From: Streptomyces sp. 846.5
GTDB lineage: Bacteria; Actinomycetota; Actinomycetes; Streptomycetales; Streptomycetaceae
DNA: 64,000 bases
Assembly: GCF_004365705.1 (NCBI RefSeq)
Contig: NZ_SOBN01000001.1
Span: 4,636,001 to 4,700,000 of the forward strand
Reading direction: 5' to 3'
Positions 17,243-27,226 of this stretch are shown piece by piece; the stretch's first letter is position 1; every line of letters begins with the position of its first letter. Below the pieces are notes generated by a model. That model saw only the letters and a list, made by a program, of their open reading frames with translations, searched no databases and was not told the DNA's origin. A program made the translations under genes and the position numbers.

Positions 17243-18058
17243 CTACTCCACCCGGGTCGAGAACAGGCCGCCGGTGGCGCCCTGCTTGTCCCCGCCCTGG
17301 GCCTTCCGCAGCGCGTTGGCCAGGCCCTCCAGCGTCATCGACTGCAGGATGACCCTCCCGTTGCCCTCCAGGGTGGCCAGCGACAGTCCCTCGCCGCCGA
17401 ACATCGCGTTCATGACGCCCTGGCGGTTCATCCGGCCCACCCGCTCCACCCCGTACCGCACGCCCTCCTCGAAGGCGACGATGCAGCCCGTGTCGACCTG
17501 CAGCTTGCCGCCGAAGTCGGACAGGTCCAGGTCGATGAAGTTGCCGGCGCCGGCGATGATCACGGTGCCCTGGCCGGTGAACTTCTCCAGGATGAAGCCC
17601 TCGCCGCCGGACATCCCGGTGCGCAGCCCGGAGAAGGCGATGCCGAAGTTCACCCCCGACTCGGCGGCGACGAAGGCGTCCTTCTCGGCCAGCCAGGCCC
17701 GCCCCGGGGTGATCTCCAGAGCCCGCATCTCACCGGGCAGCGTCCCGGCGAAGCCCAGCGTGCCCTCGCCGCCCTGGGCGGTGAAGTACTGGAACGCGAT
17801 GCTCTCGCCCGCCAGCATCCGCTGGCCGGCCTGCATCGCGGTGCCCATGGCCTGGCGCAGCATGCCGCCCATGCCGCCGCCCCCGCCCTGGCCGCCGCTC
17901 TGCTGGTCGCCGTTCGGGGCGGATATCCGGGTGTCCATGCTCACGTTCACGGTCTTGAACAGGAACCTCCCGGCTTCGCAGTAGACCGTCTGCCCCGGCT
18001 GGAGCTGGACGACGGCCATCTGCATGGCGTTGCCGACGATCTGGAGTTGCAGGGCCAC
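17243..18058 (-). CDS. AIM24 family protein
   Basis: A 271-residue protein of the AIM24 (TIGR00266-like) fold, a repeated beta-prism. Visible family features are the N-terminal MQMAVVQLQPGQTVYCEAGRF, the Gly-rich loop GGQGGGGGMGGML, and the repeated strands GEGFILEKFTGQGTVIIAG and GGKLQVDTGCIVAFEEGV. GTG 18058 with GAGGAG ahead of it is chosen over the upstream in-frame start, which adds 62 arginine-rich residues. In bacteria the family has no settled role; the yeast homologue acts in mitochondrial membrane organisation. Divergent from the Ppx/GppA gene. Confidence 0.85.
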   Translation of the reverse strand: MALQLQIVGNAMQMAVVQLQPGQTVYCEAGRFLFKTVNVSMDTRISAPNGDQQSGGQGGGGGMGGMLRQAMGTAMQAGQRMLAGESIAFQYFTAQGGEGTLGFAGTLPGEMRALEITPGRAWLAEKDAFVAAESGVNFGIAFSGLRTGMSGGEGFILEKFTGQGTVIIAGAGNFIDLDLSDFGGKLQVDTGCIVAFEEGVRYGVERVGRMNRQGVMNAMFGGEGLSLATLEGNGRVILQSMTLEGLANALRKAQGGDKQGATGGLFSTRVE

Positions 18059-18209
18059 GGCTGATCTCCTCGGGGGACGGACCGGTCCACCGGTGAACGT
18101 ACCGGGCAGCGCGGCCGTTCCTGGCCGGAGCCGGCGGCCGCGGCCTGCTCCGGGACGACGGACCGCCCCGGGATGATGGGCCTCCCGCGGTCGCGTACCG
18201 TGGCGCTCT

Positions 18210-19145
18210 ATGCGACTCGGCGTACTCGATGTGGGATCAAACACCGTCCACTTCCTGGTGGTGGACGCGCACCCGGGTGCTGCCCCCGTGCCTGCCTACT
18301 CGCACAAGATCGAACTCCGGCTGGCCGAGCTGCTCGACGCCGACGGCGCGATCGGTGAGGTGGGCGTCGAGCGGCTGGTGGAGATGGTCGCCTCCTCGAT
18401 GCGGGTCGCCGAGGACAAGGGCGTCGAGGAGGTCCTGCCGTTCGCCACCTCCGCCGTCCGCGAGGCCGTCAACGGCGAGGAGGTGCTCAAGCGGGTCCAG
18501 CGGGAGACCGGCGTCGAACTGCAGGTGCTGTCCGGCGGCGACGAGGCCCGGCTGACCTTCCTCGCCGCCCGCCGCTGGTACGGCTGGTCGGCGGGACGTC
18601 TGCTGCTGCTGGACATCGGCGGCGGCTCGCTGGAGATCGCCTGCGGCCTGGACCAGCAGCCGGACGCGGCCGTCTCGCTGCCGCTGGGCGCGGGCCGGCT
18701 CACCGCAGGATGGCTGCCCGGGGACCCGCCGGAGGCCGAGGACGTGCGGAAGCTGCGCCGCCATGTGCGCGCGGAGATCGCCAGGACGGTGGCCGAGGTG
18801 GTCCGGCTGGGAGCGCCGGACCGCTTCGTGGGGACCTCCAAGACCTTCAAGCAGCTGGCCAGGATCACCGGCGCGGCCCGCGAGGCCGACGGCCCCTATC
18901 TGCCGCGCAAGCTCACCCGGGGCTCGCTCGCCGCCTGGGTGCCGCGGCTGACGTCGATGACCGCGGGGCAGCGGGCGCTGCTCCCCGGCGTCTCCGAGGG
19001 CCGGGCCCGGCAGCTGCTGGCCGGGGCGCTGGTGGCGGACGGTGCGATGGACCTGTTCGGGGTGGACGAACTGGACATCTGCCCCTGGGCGCTGCGCGAG
19101 GGGCTGATCCTCCGCAGGCTGGACCAGATGTCCGGCGAGCAGTAA
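18210..19145 (+). CDS. Ppx/GppA family exopolyphosphatase/pppGpp phosphohydrolase
   Basis: A 311-residue protein that covers the two actin-like subdomains only, without the C-terminal HD domain of E. coli Ppx. Phosphate loops are [15 protein letters not shown] and [23 protein letters not shown] and [10 protein letters not shown] are further family markers. It should remove terminal phosphates from polyphosphate or from (p)ppGpp. This is the short actinobacterial form, comparable in length to Mycobacterium Ppx1. A co-directional isomerase gene follows 125 bases on. Confidence 0.9.
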   Translation: MRLGVLDVGSNTVHFLVVDAHPGAAPVPAYSHKIELRLAELLDADGAIGEVGVERLVEMVASSMRVAEDKGVEEVLPFATSAVREAVNGEEVLKRVQRETGVELQVLSGGDEARLTFLAARRWYGWSAGRLLLLDIGGGSLEIACGLDQQPDAAVSLPLGAGRLTAGWLPGDPPEAEDVRKLRRHVRAEIARTVAEVVRLGAPDRFVGTSKTFKQLARITGAAREADGPYLPRKLTRGSLAAWVPRLTSMTAGQRALLPGVSEGRARQLLAGALVADGAMDLFGVDELDICPWALREGLILRRLDQMSGEQ

Positions 19146-19270
19146 CGACGGGCGGACGGAGGGCGCCGGCGGGCCCCGCCCGCCCGGATGCTTCGTACAC
19201 CTGTCCGGAACATGTCGCGAGTGGTGAGGCGCTGTCCCCTCCGGCGGCGGACGCGCATACTCTGTCTCCC

Positions 19271-20383
19271 GTGGCGGAACCAACGGACGACACCCCGACG
19301 CCGGAACAGCCCGCGGCGGCCAAGGCCACCACGGCGAAGCAGCCCGGGGCCGTGAAGAAGACCGGCGCCGTGAAGAAGGCCGTGGCGGTCAAACGGGCCG
19401 CCGTGAAGCAGGCCGCGGGCGCCGGGAAGAAGGCCGTCGCCAAGAAGGCGGCCGGCAAGTCCGCGAAGGCTGCGAAGGCCGCTACGTCCGCCAAGGCCGC
19501 CACGTCCGCGCCGACGCTGTCGGTCACCCCGCGCGCCCTCGCCGTGCCCCCGTCCGCCCGCGCTCTCGGCGCCCCGATAGTGGTTCCCGACGCCAAGGTC
19601 GCGCTGTCCACCGCCTCCGTCTACCCGGAGAACACCGCCGCCGCGTTCGAGATCGCCGGGCGGCTCGGCTACGACGGCGTCGAGGTGATGGTGTGGACCG
19701 ATCCGGTGAGCCAGGACATCGAGGCGCTGCGCCGCCTCTCCGACTACCACGCCGTCCCGATCCTGGCCGTGCACGCGCCCTGCCTGCTGATCACCCAGCG
19801 GGTCTGGGGCACCGACCCGTGGGCCAAGCTGGTCCGGGCCCGGGCGGCGGCCGAGAAGCTCGGGGCGTCCACGGTCGTGGTGCATCCGCCGTTCCGCTGG
19901 CAGCGGCAGTACGCCCGGGACTTTGTCCAGGGTGTCTGGCGGATGGCGGACGAGACCGACGTCCGTTTCGCGGTGGAGAACATGTACCCCTGGCGCTACC
20001 GGGACCGCGAGGTCGCCGCCTACGCGCCGGACTGGGACCCGACCACCGAGGACTACCGCCACTTCACCGTCGACCTCTCCCATGTCGCCACCTCCCGCAC
20101 CGACGCCCTGGCCATGGTCGGCCGGATGGGCGACCGCCTCGCCCATGTCCACCTCGCCGACGGATCCGGCTCCGCCAAGGACGAGCACCTGATCCCCGGA
20201 CGCGGCACCCAGCCCTGCGCGGAACTCCTGGAGGGGCTCGCCCGCAGCGGCTTCGACGGCCACGTGGTCCTGGAGGTCAACACCCGCCGCTCGCCCGGCC
20301 CGGTCGAACGCGAGGCCGACCTGGCCGAGGCCCTGGCCTTCACCCGGCTGCACCTGGCCGCGGCCAGAGCGGTACGGCGCTGA
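19271..20383 (+). CDS. Sugar-phosphate isomerase/epimerase (TIM barrel) with a histone-H1-like N-terminal tail
   Basis: A 370-residue protein. Residues 20-90 are a Lys/Ala/Thr-rich tail with repeated KKA/AKK steps (for example [18 protein letters not shown] and [16 protein letters not shown]), like the C-terminal tail of HupS or histone H1. Residues 105-360 are an AP-endonuclease-2/xylose-isomerase-like TIM barrel with [41 protein letters not shown] and [20 protein letters not shown], which hold the metal-binding Glu, Asp and His residues. GTG 19271 is the only start consistent with the tail and spacing. The barrel suggests sugar-phosphate isomerisation; the tail suggests nucleic-acid binding. 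ilvD follows 96 bases later. Confidence 0.8.
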   Translation: MAEPTDDTPTPEQPAAAKATTAKQPGAVKKTGAVKKAVAVKRAAVKQAAGAGKKAVAKKAAGKSAKAAKAATSAKAATSAPTLSVTPRALAVPPSARALGAPIVVPDAKVALSTASVYPENTAAAFEIAGRLGYDGVEVMVWTDPVSQDIEALRRLSDYHAVPILAVHAPCLLITQRVWGTDPWAKLVRARAAAEKLGASTVVVHPPFRWQRQYARDFVQGVWRMADETDVRFAVENMYPWRYRDREVAAYAPDWDPTTEDYRHFTVDLSHVATSRTDALAMVGRMGDRLAHVHLADGSGSAKDEHLIPGRGTQPCAELLEGLARSGFDGHVVLEVNTRRSPGPVEREADLAEALAFTRLHLAAARAVRR

Positions 20384-20479
20384 GGCGGGGACCCGGTGTG
20401 GCGTACCGCATTCCGGACGGCGTGTCCGAGGCGCGGGCAGCAAGCGTAGGCTCGTCTGTCACAACGACGGACGCAGGAG

Positions 20480-22333
20480 ATGAGCACAGTGCCCGAGCTG
20501 AGGTCTCGTACGGTCACCCACGGTCGCAACATGGCTGGCGCCCGCGCCCTCCTCCGGGCCGCCGGTGTAGCCCGCGAGGACTTCGGCAAGCCGATCATCG
20601 CGGTGGCGAACAGCTTCACCGAGTTCGTGCCCGGGCACACCCACCTCCAGCCGGTCGGGCGGATCGTCTCCGAGGCGATCAAGCAGGCCGGCGGGATCCC
20701 CCGCGAGTTCAACACGATCGCCGTGGACGACGGCATCGCGATGGGCCACGCCGGGATGCTGTACTCGCTGCCCTCCCGCGACCTGATCGCCGACTCGGTC
20801 GAGTACATGGTCGAGGCCCACTGCGCCGACGCGCTGATCTGCATCTCCAACTGCGACAAGATCACCCCGGGCATGCTGATGGCCGCGCTGCGGCTGAACA
20901 TCCCGGTGGTGTTTGTCTCCGGCGGCCCGATGGAGGCCGGCAAGGCGACCCTGGTCGACGGCACCGTCCGCAAGCTGGACCTGGTCAACGCCATCTCGGA
21001 CGCGGTCAACGAGAACGTCTCGGACGAGGACATCGCCCGGATCGAGGAGAACGCCTGTCCGACCTGCGGGTCGTGCTCGGGGATGTTCACCGCCAACTCG
21101 ATGAACTGCCTGGCCGAGGCGATCGGCCTGGCCCTGCCCGGCAACGGCTCCGTCCTGGCCACCCACACCGCCCGCAAGGCGCTGTACGAGGACGCCGGCC
21201 GGACGATCGTCGAGATCACCAACCGCTACTACCACCAGAACGACGACTCGGTGCTGCCGCGCAGCGTGGCCTCCCGGGCCGCGTTCGAGAACGCCGTCGC
21301 GCTGGACATCGCCATGGGCGGGTCTACCAACACGATCCTGCACCTGCTGGCCGCGGCCCAGGAGGCCGGCCTGGACTTCGACATGGCCGACATCGACGCG
21401 CTGTCGCGCCGGCTGCCCTGTCTGTCCAAGGTCGCGCCCAACGGCTCGTACTACATGGAGGACGTGCACCGCGCGGGCGGCATCCCGGCCATCCTTGGCG
21501 AGCTGTACCGGGGCGGGCTGCTGAACGAGGACGTGCACACCGTGCACAGCGCCTCGATGGCGGACTGGCTGAAGCAGTGGGACATCCGCGGCGGCTCGCC
21601 GTCCCCGGAGGCCGTGGAGCTGTTCCACGCCGCGCCCGGGTGCGTGCGCTCCGCGAGCGCCTTCTCGCAGTCCGAGCGCTGGGACACGCTGGACACCGAC
21701 GCGGCCGGCGGCTGCATCCGTGACGTCGAGCACGCCTACTCCACCGAGGGCGGCCTGGCCATCCTCTACGGCAACCTGGCCGTGGACGGCTGCGTGGTGA
21801 AGACCGCTGGTGTCGACGAGTCGATCTGGCGCTTCTCCGGCCCGGCCGTGGTGGTCGAGTCGCAGGAGGACGCGGTGGACGCGATCCTCACCAAGCGGGT
21901 CAAGGAGGGCGACGTCGTCGTCATCCGCTACGAGGGCCCCAAGGGCGGCCCCGGCATGCAGGAGATGCTCTACCCGACCTCCTTCCTCAAGGGGCGCGGA
22001 CTGGGCAAGGCCTGCGCGCTGATCACCGACGGGCGCTTCTCCGGCGGCACCTCGGGCCTGTCGATCGGCCATGTCTCGCCCGAGGCGGCCTCCGGCGGGA
22101 CCATCGCGCTGGTCGAGGATGGCGATCTGATCACCATCGACATCCCGGCGCGCTCGGTCAAGCTGGAGGTGTCGGACCAGGACCTGGCCGCCCGCCGCAG
22201 CGCGCTGGAGGCTGGGACCGGCTACCGGCCGAAGAACCGCGAGCGCAAGATCTCGGCGGCGCTGCGGGCCTACGCGGCGATGGCCACCAGCGCGGACAAG
22301 GGCGCGGTCCGGGACGTCTCCCGGCTGGGCTGA
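20480..22333 (+). CDS. ilvD: Dihydroxy-acid dehydratase IlvD
   Basis: A 617-residue enzyme of valine, leucine and isoleucine synthesis; it dehydrates 2,3-dihydroxy acids to 2-oxo acids. Iron-sulfur ligands are visible in [11 protein letters not shown] and in [31 protein letters not shown] and the C-terminal [35 protein letters not shown] are family signatures. Length is normal. It stands alone, not in an ilv operon, as is usual in streptomycetes. Confidence 0.97.
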   Translation: MSTVPELRSRTVTHGRNMAGARALLRAAGVAREDFGKPIIAVANSFTEFVPGHTHLQPVGRIVSEAIKQAGGIPREFNTIAVDDGIAMGHAGMLYSLPSRDLIADSVEYMVEAHCADALICISNCDKITPGMLMAALRLNIPVVFVSGGPMEAGKATLVDGTVRKLDLVNAISDAVNENVSDEDIARIEENACPTCGSCSGMFTANSMNCLAEAIGLALPGNGSVLATHTARKALYEDAGRTIVEITNRYYHQNDDSVLPRSVASRAAFENAVALDIAMGGSTNTILHLLAAAQEAGLDFDMADIDALSRRLPCLSKVAPNGSYYMEDVHRAGGIPAILGELYRGGLLNEDVHTVHSASMADWLKQWDIRGGSPSPEAVELFHAAPGCVRSASAFSQSERWDTLDTDAAGGCIRDVEHAYSTEGGLAILYGNLAVDGCVVKTAGVDESIWRFSGPAVVVESQEDAVDAILTKRVKEGDVVVIRYEGPKGGPGMQEMLYPTSFLKGRGLGKACALITDGRFSGGTSGLSIGHVSPEAASGGTIALVEDGDLITIDIPARSVKLEVSDQDLAARRSALEAGTGYRPKNRERKISAALRAYAAMATSADKGAVRDVSRLG

Positions 22334-22364
22334 GCGCTGCCGCCGCTGCCGCATAATCGGTGCT

Positions 22365-22859
22365 GTGTCAGAGAGAGCTGAACGCCCCGCCCCCCAGCCC
22401 GAGCCGATCCGTTTCTTCGGCACGGGCTGGGTCACCCATGACACCGCGTACTGGCTGCGCCGCGTCGGTGTGAGTCTCGGCGCGCTCCTCGCCGCGGGCG
22501 CCGGGGCGGTGCTGATGCGCCTCGGGGTGCAGGGCGTGTTCGTCTCCGCCGCCGGATCCCTGGTCAACACCCTGCTGGTGGTCGCCGTGGCGATCTGCAC
22601 CTGCGTCGCCGCGATCCGTACCTGGACCCTGCTGAGCAAGGGCCGCGCCTCGCCCGGCGGCGTGATGGCCGACGAGAAGTCCGTCGGCCCGATGCTGCTG
22701 ATCGGCTTCGTCGGCATACTGGTCGCGTACTTCCTGCGCAGCCTGATCGAGGCCCCGGGCGAGGCCGAGAAGCGCTCCCGCTACGAACTCGCCCTGGCCG
22801 CCCACGCCCGCCGCCGCACCCCCGCCACGGCGGGCAGCGGCAAGCGCAAGCGGCGCTGA
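22365..22859 (+). CDS. Small membrane protein of unknown function
   Basis: A 164-residue protein with a GTG start 31 bases after ilvD. Three hydrophobic segments can be seen (VGVSLGALLAAGAGAVLM, SLVNTLLVVAVAICTCVA, MLLIGFVGILVAYFL), followed by a basic C-terminal tail (AHARRRTP...GKRKRR). The N-terminal part has FFGTGWVTHDTAYWLRR. I do not recognise the family. It may be transcribed with ilvD and converges on the next gene. Confidence 0.7.
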   Translation: MSERAERPAPQPEPIRFFGTGWVTHDTAYWLRRVGVSLGALLAAGAGAVLMRLGVQGVFVSAAGSLVNTLLVVAVAICTCVAAIRTWTLLSKGRASPGGVMADEKSVGPMLLIGFVGILVAYFLRSLIEAPGEAEKRSRYELALAAHARRRTPATAGSGKRKRR

Positions 22860-22866
22860 GCGGACG

Positions 22867-24012
22867 TCAGTTCCTGGACGCCAGGCCGCAGTGGATCTTG
22901 TTGTTGATGTCGCCGCTGCCCGCGTAAGGGTCGTAGGCCGGTCCGCTGGGGGCACCGCTCGCGGTCGGAGCAGCTGAGGTGTCCGCGTGCAGGGTGTTGA
23001 AAGTGGGATTGAGATACCCGTTGTACACCCCGCACATGGAGTTGCTGCTGCGGCCTTCGCTACTGGCGATGGACAGGCTCCCGGCCTTCACGTCATACCG
23101 GGCGGGATCGTAGAAGTCAAAGTCGAGGACATGATGGGCGATGGTGCGCTCGACCGGCGAGTTCCCGGTCACACCGGTCGCACCGGCCGGTCGGAGCGCG
23201 TACACGAAGATGAAGTCCGCGTGCACCAGCAGCCCGTTGTGTCCGTCGCCCTTGAAGGTCAGCGTGCCCTTGGTCCGCACCGCGTCGGTGGCGAGCACGG
23301 CGTAGCCGGGCTTGAAGCGGCTCACCCAGCTGACAGGGTCGGTCTGCTTTGACGGGTGGGCGACGGCGGCGCGGAACCAGGTCGCCTGGTCGTGCTGGAG
23401 CAGCGCGGCCACCGGCTCGGTCGGGCCGCCGGCGAGGATCTTCGGGTCCAGGTAGGCGGTGGTGAGGAAGGTCCGGGTGGTCGCCAGGTCGGTGGCCACC
23501 TCGGCCGAGGAGAACGCCCCCACCCCGTGGGTGGACGGCAGCACGATGCCCGCGACGCCGGTCGGCCAGCTCTCGGCCGGGGAGTCGGCGAAGGGGTGAG
23601 CCACTGTGGGGATCACCGGGTCGGCGACGATCGCGGGCGCCGTGCTGGTCGAGGGCTGCGCGTCGGCTGCCGCCGCGGAGCCGCTGGCCTTGCCGCCGAG
23701 GTGCTTGCTGAACCAGTCGGCGACGGCGCCGGAGTTCATGCCCACCAGGACCAGGGCCACGGCCAGCACGACGAAGAGCGGCAGCTGCCAGTTCCCGGCC
23801 AGCTTCAGCCGGCGTCGGCGCCGGGGGGTGGGGGCGGAGCGGAAGGCGGTGTCGGTCGGCGGGTGCTTCTTCCACTTGTCTGCCAGCATCCGGGCCCGCG
23901 CGGAGCCCTCCTGGTGCTGGGCGCCCTTGATGAAGTCCGCGTCCAGCACCAGCCCCTCGAAGGGGTCGGCGACGTCGGGGGCGGCATCCTGTGGATCTTC
24001 TGGGGTCGGCAC
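22867..24012 (-). CDS. Membrane-anchored protein of unknown function, SCO-type conserved
   Basis: A 381-residue protein. The cytoplasmic N-terminus (about 70 residues) holds DPFEGLVLDADFIKGAQHQEGSARARML-type residues (positions 18-45) and a basic RRRRRLK patch. One membrane helix follows (LPLFVVLAVALVLVGM), then a secreted domain of about 260 residues with LDFDFYDPARYDV and two C-terminal cysteines (SMCGVYNGY, IHCGLASRN). I know this layout from streptomycete genomes as an uncharacterised conserved protein. A GTG start is used. Confidence 0.7.
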   Translation of the reverse strand: MPTPEDPQDAAPDVADPFEGLVLDADFIKGAQHQEGSARARMLADKWKKHPPTDTAFRSAPTPRRRRRLKLAGNWQLPLFVVLAVALVLVGMNSGAVADWFSKHLGGKASGSAAAADAQPSTSTAPAIVADPVIPTVAHPFADSPAESWPTGVAGIVLPSTHGVGAFSSAEVATDLATTRTFLTTAYLDPKILAGGPTEPVAALLQHDQATWFRAAVAHPSKQTDPVSWVSRFKPGYAVLATDAVRTKGTLTFKGDGHNGLLVHADFIFVYALRPAGATGVTGNSPVERTIAHHVLDFDFYDPARYDVKAGSLSIASSEGRSSNSMCGVYNGYLNPTFNTLHADTSAAPTASGAPSGPAYDPYAGSGDINNKIHCGLASRN

Positions 24013-24119
24013 GCGAACAGTATGGCGATGCTCAAACGTGCATACGGAAAGAGTCGGGTGTGAAGATCCCGACCCTGTCCGTGCTTTCCGCCGTTATCCG
24101 GCGGATGCGGCGTTGTGCG

Positions 24120-24581
24120 TCAGTAGCTGCTTCCGCCGCTGCTGCGACGGGCTCCTGCGACCTCGCCGACGACGCCGACGATCGCGCCCAGGATGGCCGC
24201 GTGCCACAGCGCGGTGAAGATGCTCATGAAGACGCCGTCGCTGCTCAGGATGTACTGGGTGATGGTGTTGGTGACGAAGAGGCCGACGGCCGGCACGGCG
24301 GCGGTCTGCCAGGGGTGCTCCGCCGCCCAGCGGCGCAGCCTGCGGTCGCCGCTCTTGCTCAGCATCGAGCCGGCGCCGCCGACCAGGAAGAACAGGAACA
24401 GGGTGACGCTGACCGGCCAGGCGAGCATGCCCAGCGACCAGTGCAGGGTGATCAGTTCCAGGCCGAGGGTGGCGCCGCCGCCGACCACGCCGACGGCACC
24501 CGCGGCGCGCCAGGGGCCGTGCGTGGCCGAGGCGACGGCGAGCTGGCTCGATTCGCGGGATGAGACATCACTGCTAGTCAT
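24120..24581 (-). CDS. Small four-helix membrane protein, function unknown
   Basis: A 153-residue protein with four hydrophobic segments (AAGAVGVVGGGATLGLELI, LAWPVSVTLFLFFLVGGAG, AAVPAVGLFVTNTITQYIL, IFTALWHAAILGAIVGVVG). ATG 24581 with GGAGG just ahead of it is clearly better than the in-frame ATG 15 codons upstream. It is divergent from the proline dehydrogenase gene, 107 bases away. I do not recognise the family. Confidence 0.72.
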   Translation of the reverse strand: MTSSDVSSRESSQLAVASATHGPWRAAGAVGVVGGGATLGLELITLHWSLGMLAWPVSVTLFLFFLVGGAGSMLSKSGDRRLRRWAAEHPWQTAAVPAVGLFVTNTITQYILSSDGVFMSIFTALWHAAILGAIVGVVGEVAGARRSSGGSSY

Positions 24582-24688
24582 GCCTCCACGGTGCGCTTCT
24601 GCGGAGCCGAACGCCATAGGGGACAACCCTGAGTTTCTCCCCCATGCCGTTCCGCTGCTCCCCGCCCGGCCTGACCTACGCTGAGGGG

Positions 24689-25618
24689 ATGCTCACCCGT
24701 CAGTTACTGCTGGCCGCGGCCCGCAGTCCGGCCGCCCGCAGGGCCGTGGTGACCGCCCCGCTGAGCAGGTCGCTGGTGCGGCGCTTCATCGCGGGGGAGG
24801 ACCGCGAGGCCGCGCTCCGGGCCGTCGACCGGCTGATCGTGCGCGGGCTGCATGTCAGCGTCGACCACCTCGGCGAGGACACCGCGGACCCGGCCGGGGC
24901 CGATGCCGTGCGCGACGAGTACCGCGCGCTGCTGGCCCGGCTCGGCGAGGCCGGGACCGGGAGCCGGGCCGAGGTCTCGGTGAAGCTCTCGGCGCTGGGC
25001 TCGGCCCTCGGGGCCGGGGGCCCGGTGGCCGCGCTGGAGCGGGCCAGGGCGGTGTGCGAGGCGGCAGCGGCGGCCGGCACCACGGTGACCCTGGACATGG
25101 AGGGCCACAGCACCACCGACGACACCCTGGCCGCCGCGGCCGAGCTGCGCGCCGACTTCCCGCGGACCGGCGTGGTGCTGCAGTCCTGCCTGCGCCGCAC
25201 CGAGGGCGACCTCCGCGAGCTGCTGCACGCGGGCTCCCGGGTGCGGCTGGTCAAGGGCGCCTACGCGGAGCCGCCCGGGGTCGCCTTCCAGGACCGGGCC
25301 GAGGTGGACCGCGCCTATGTGCGCTGCCTGCGGCTGCTGATGGAGGGTCACGGCTACCCCATGGTCGCAACCCACGACCCCCGGCTGATCGCGATCGCGG
25401 GCGCGCTGGCGGTACGGGCCGGACGGCCGCAGGGCAGCTACGAGTTCCAGATGCTCTACGGGATCCGCTTCGAGGAGCAGCGCCGGCTGGCCGCCGCCGG
25501 GGAGACGGTGCGGGTGTACGTCCCCTACGGCGACGAGTGGTACGGCTACTTCATGCGGCGGCTGGCGGAGCGGCCGGCCAACCTGGCGTTCTTCCTCCGC
25601 TCGCTGGGGCACCACTGA
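24689..25618 (+). CDS. Proline dehydrogenase (PutA-type PRODH barrel), TTA-containing
   Basis: A 309-residue FAD enzyme that oxidises proline to pyrroline-5-carboxylate. Markers are VTLDMEGHSTTDDT, GVVLQSCLRRTEGDL, VRLVKGAYAEP, YPMVATHDPRLI, YEFQMLYGIR and VYVPYGDEWYGYFMRRLAERP, the flavin and substrate residues of the barrel. ATG 24689 has GAGGGG just ahead. Codon 6 is TTA (24704-24706), the only leucine TTA I noticed in the window, so translation may depend on bldA tRNA and be delayed until development. No P5C dehydrogenase lies nearby; proC, which runs the opposite reaction, follows 87 bases later. Confidence 0.92.
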   Translation: MLTRQLLLAAARSPAARRAVVTAPLSRSLVRRFIAGEDREAALRAVDRLIVRGLHVSVDHLGEDTADPAGADAVRDEYRALLARLGEAGTGSRAEVSVKLSALGSALGAGGPVAALERARAVCEAAAAAGTTVTLDMEGHSTTDDTLAAAAELRADFPRTGVVLQSCLRRTEGDLRELLHAGSRVRLVKGAYAEPPGVAFQDRAEVDRAYVRCLRLLMEGHGYPMVATHDPRLIAIAGALAVRAGRPQGSYEFQMLYGIRFEEQRRLAAAGETVRVYVPYGDEWYGYFMRRLAERPANLAFFLRSLGHH

Positions 25619-25705
25619 CCGCCTGCCGGACGGTTCCGGCCGGGTGTCGGCCCCTGGTGCGAGGATGTGCGCAGCACCGTCGGCACGTTCCGCAGGAGGT
25701 CCCCC

Positions 25706-26515
25706 ATGACGCAGCGAGTCGCCGTCCTCGGCACCGGCAAGATCGGCGAGGCCCTGGTCTCCGGCCTGCTGCGGGCCGGCAAGCCCGCGGCGGACGTGCT
25801 GGTCACCGCCCGGCGTCCGGAGCGCGCCGCGGAGCTGCACGAGCGCTACGGCGTGGAGGCGGTGAGCAACGCGGAGGCGGCGAAGGCGGCCGACACGCTG
25901 ATCCTCACCGTGAAGCCGCAGGACATGGGCGCGCTGCTGGAGGAGCTGGCGCCGCACGTCGCCGCCGACCGGCTGGTGATCTCGGGCGCGGCCGGGGTGC
26001 CGACCGCCTGGTTCGAGGAGCGGCTGGCCCCGGGCACGCCGGTGGTCCGGGTGATGACCAACACCCCGGTGCTGGTGGACGAGGCGATGAGCGTCATCTC
26101 GGCGGGCTCGCACGCGGGGGAGGAGCATCTGCTCCGGACCGAGGAGATCTTCAAACCGGTCGGCAAGACCCTGCGGGTGCCCGAGTCGCAGCAGGACGCG
26201 GCCACCGCGCTCTCCGGCTCCGGGCCCGCGTACTTCTACTTCCTGGTCGAGGCGATGACCGACGCCGGCATCCTGCTGGGCCTGCCGCGCGCGGTCGCCG
26301 CCGACATGATCGTCCAGGCCGCGGTGGGCGCCTCGGTGATGCTGCGGGACTCCGGCGAGCACCCGGTGAAGCTGCGCGAGGCCGTCACCTCCCCGGCGGG
26401 GACCACCATCGCGGCCATCCGCGAGCTGGAGAACCACGGGGTGCGGGCAGCCCTGCTCTCCGCGCTGGAGGCGGCCCGCAACCGCTCGCAGGAGCTGGCC
26501 TCCGGCGGGAAGTAG
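25706..26515 (+). CDS. proC: Pyrroline-5-carboxylate reductase ProC
   Basis: A 269-residue NAD(P)H enzyme that makes proline from P5C. The Rossmann motif is VAVLGTGKIGEALVSGLL; VKPQDMGALLEEL, VRVMTNTPVLVDEAMSVI, ALSGSGPAYFYFLVEAM and the C-terminal SPAGTTIAAIRELENHGVR are family signatures. AGGAGGT sits 8 bases before ATG 25706. Length is normal. Confidence 0.95.
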   Translation: MTQRVAVLGTGKIGEALVSGLLRAGKPAADVLVTARRPERAAELHERYGVEAVSNAEAAKAADTLILTVKPQDMGALLEELAPHVAADRLVISGAAGVPTAWFEERLAPGTPVVRVMTNTPVLVDEAMSVISAGSHAGEEHLLRTEEIFKPVGKTLRVPESQQDAATALSGSGPAYFYFLVEAMTDAGILLGLPRAVAADMIVQAAVGASVMLRDSGEHPVKLREAVTSPAGTTIAAIRELENHGVRAALLSALEAARNRSQELASGGK

Positions 26516-26553
26516 CGCCCGGCCGGTCGCTCCCCGGCGCTTAGGGTGGGCGG

Positions 26554-27204
26554 ATGCGCTACGACCTGGTGATCTTCGACAACGACGGCGTGCTGGTGGA
26601 CAGCGAGCCGATCTCCAACCGGCTGCTCGCGGAGTACCTCACCGAGCTGGGCTTCCCGACCTCGGTCGAGGACTCCTACCGCGACTTCATGGGCGCCGCC
26701 GCCCACACCGTCCACGACGTGATCGCCGAGCGCTACGACGGCGCCCGGCTGCACGCCGGTTTCGACGAGGACTTCCACGGGCGGGTCTTCGCGGCGTTCC
26801 AGGAGCAGTTGACGCCGGTGCCGGGCGCGGCGGACCTGCTGAAGCGGGTCCAGGAGTCCGGGGTGCGCTACTGCGTGGCCTCCTCGGCGCACCACGCCTG
26901 GATCCGCACGGCGCTGACCAAGGCCGGGCTGTCCGGCTTCTTCACCGAGGAGCAGCTGTTCAGCGCCCAGGACGTGGGCCGAGGCAAGCCCGCCCCCGAC
27001 CTCTTCCTGCACGCGGCCGCGACCATGGGCGTCGCCCCGGAGCGCTGCGTGGTGCTGGAGGACAGCCCGCTGGGCGTCGCCGCGGCACTGGCCGCGGGCA
27101 TGGACGTCTACGGCTACACCGCGCTGACGCCCGAGGCGCGGCTGGCCGGGGCGACCGGGCTGTACCAGGACGCGGGCGAGGTCGCGGAGCTGCTCGGGCT
27201 GTAG
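26554..27204 (+). CDS. HAD-superfamily hydrolase (beta-phosphoglucomutase-like)
   Basis: A 216-residue phosphatase or phosphomutase. Motif I is FDNDGVLVDSEPI (nucleophile Asp and acid/base Asp), motif II is VASSAHHAW, motif III is the Lys in GRGKPAPDLFLHAA, and motif IV is VVLEDSPLGVAAALAAGM. The helical cap between motifs I and II (residues 15-80) is of the C1 type found in beta-phosphoglucomutase and phosphoglycolate phosphatase. Substrate unknown. It is co-directional with proC, 38 bases downstream. Confidence 0.88.
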   Translation: MRYDLVIFDNDGVLVDSEPISNRLLAEYLTELGFPTSVEDSYRDFMGAAAHTVHDVIAERYDGARLHAGFDEDFHGRVFAAFQEQLTPVPGAADLLKRVQESGVRYCVASSAHHAWIRTALTKAGLSGFFTEEQLFSAQDVGRGKPAPDLFLHAAATMGVAPERCVVLEDSPLGVAAALAAGMDVYGYTALTPEARLAGATGLYQDAGEVAELLGL

Positions 27205-27226
27205 CCGCAGCGGCCCCGACGGACCG

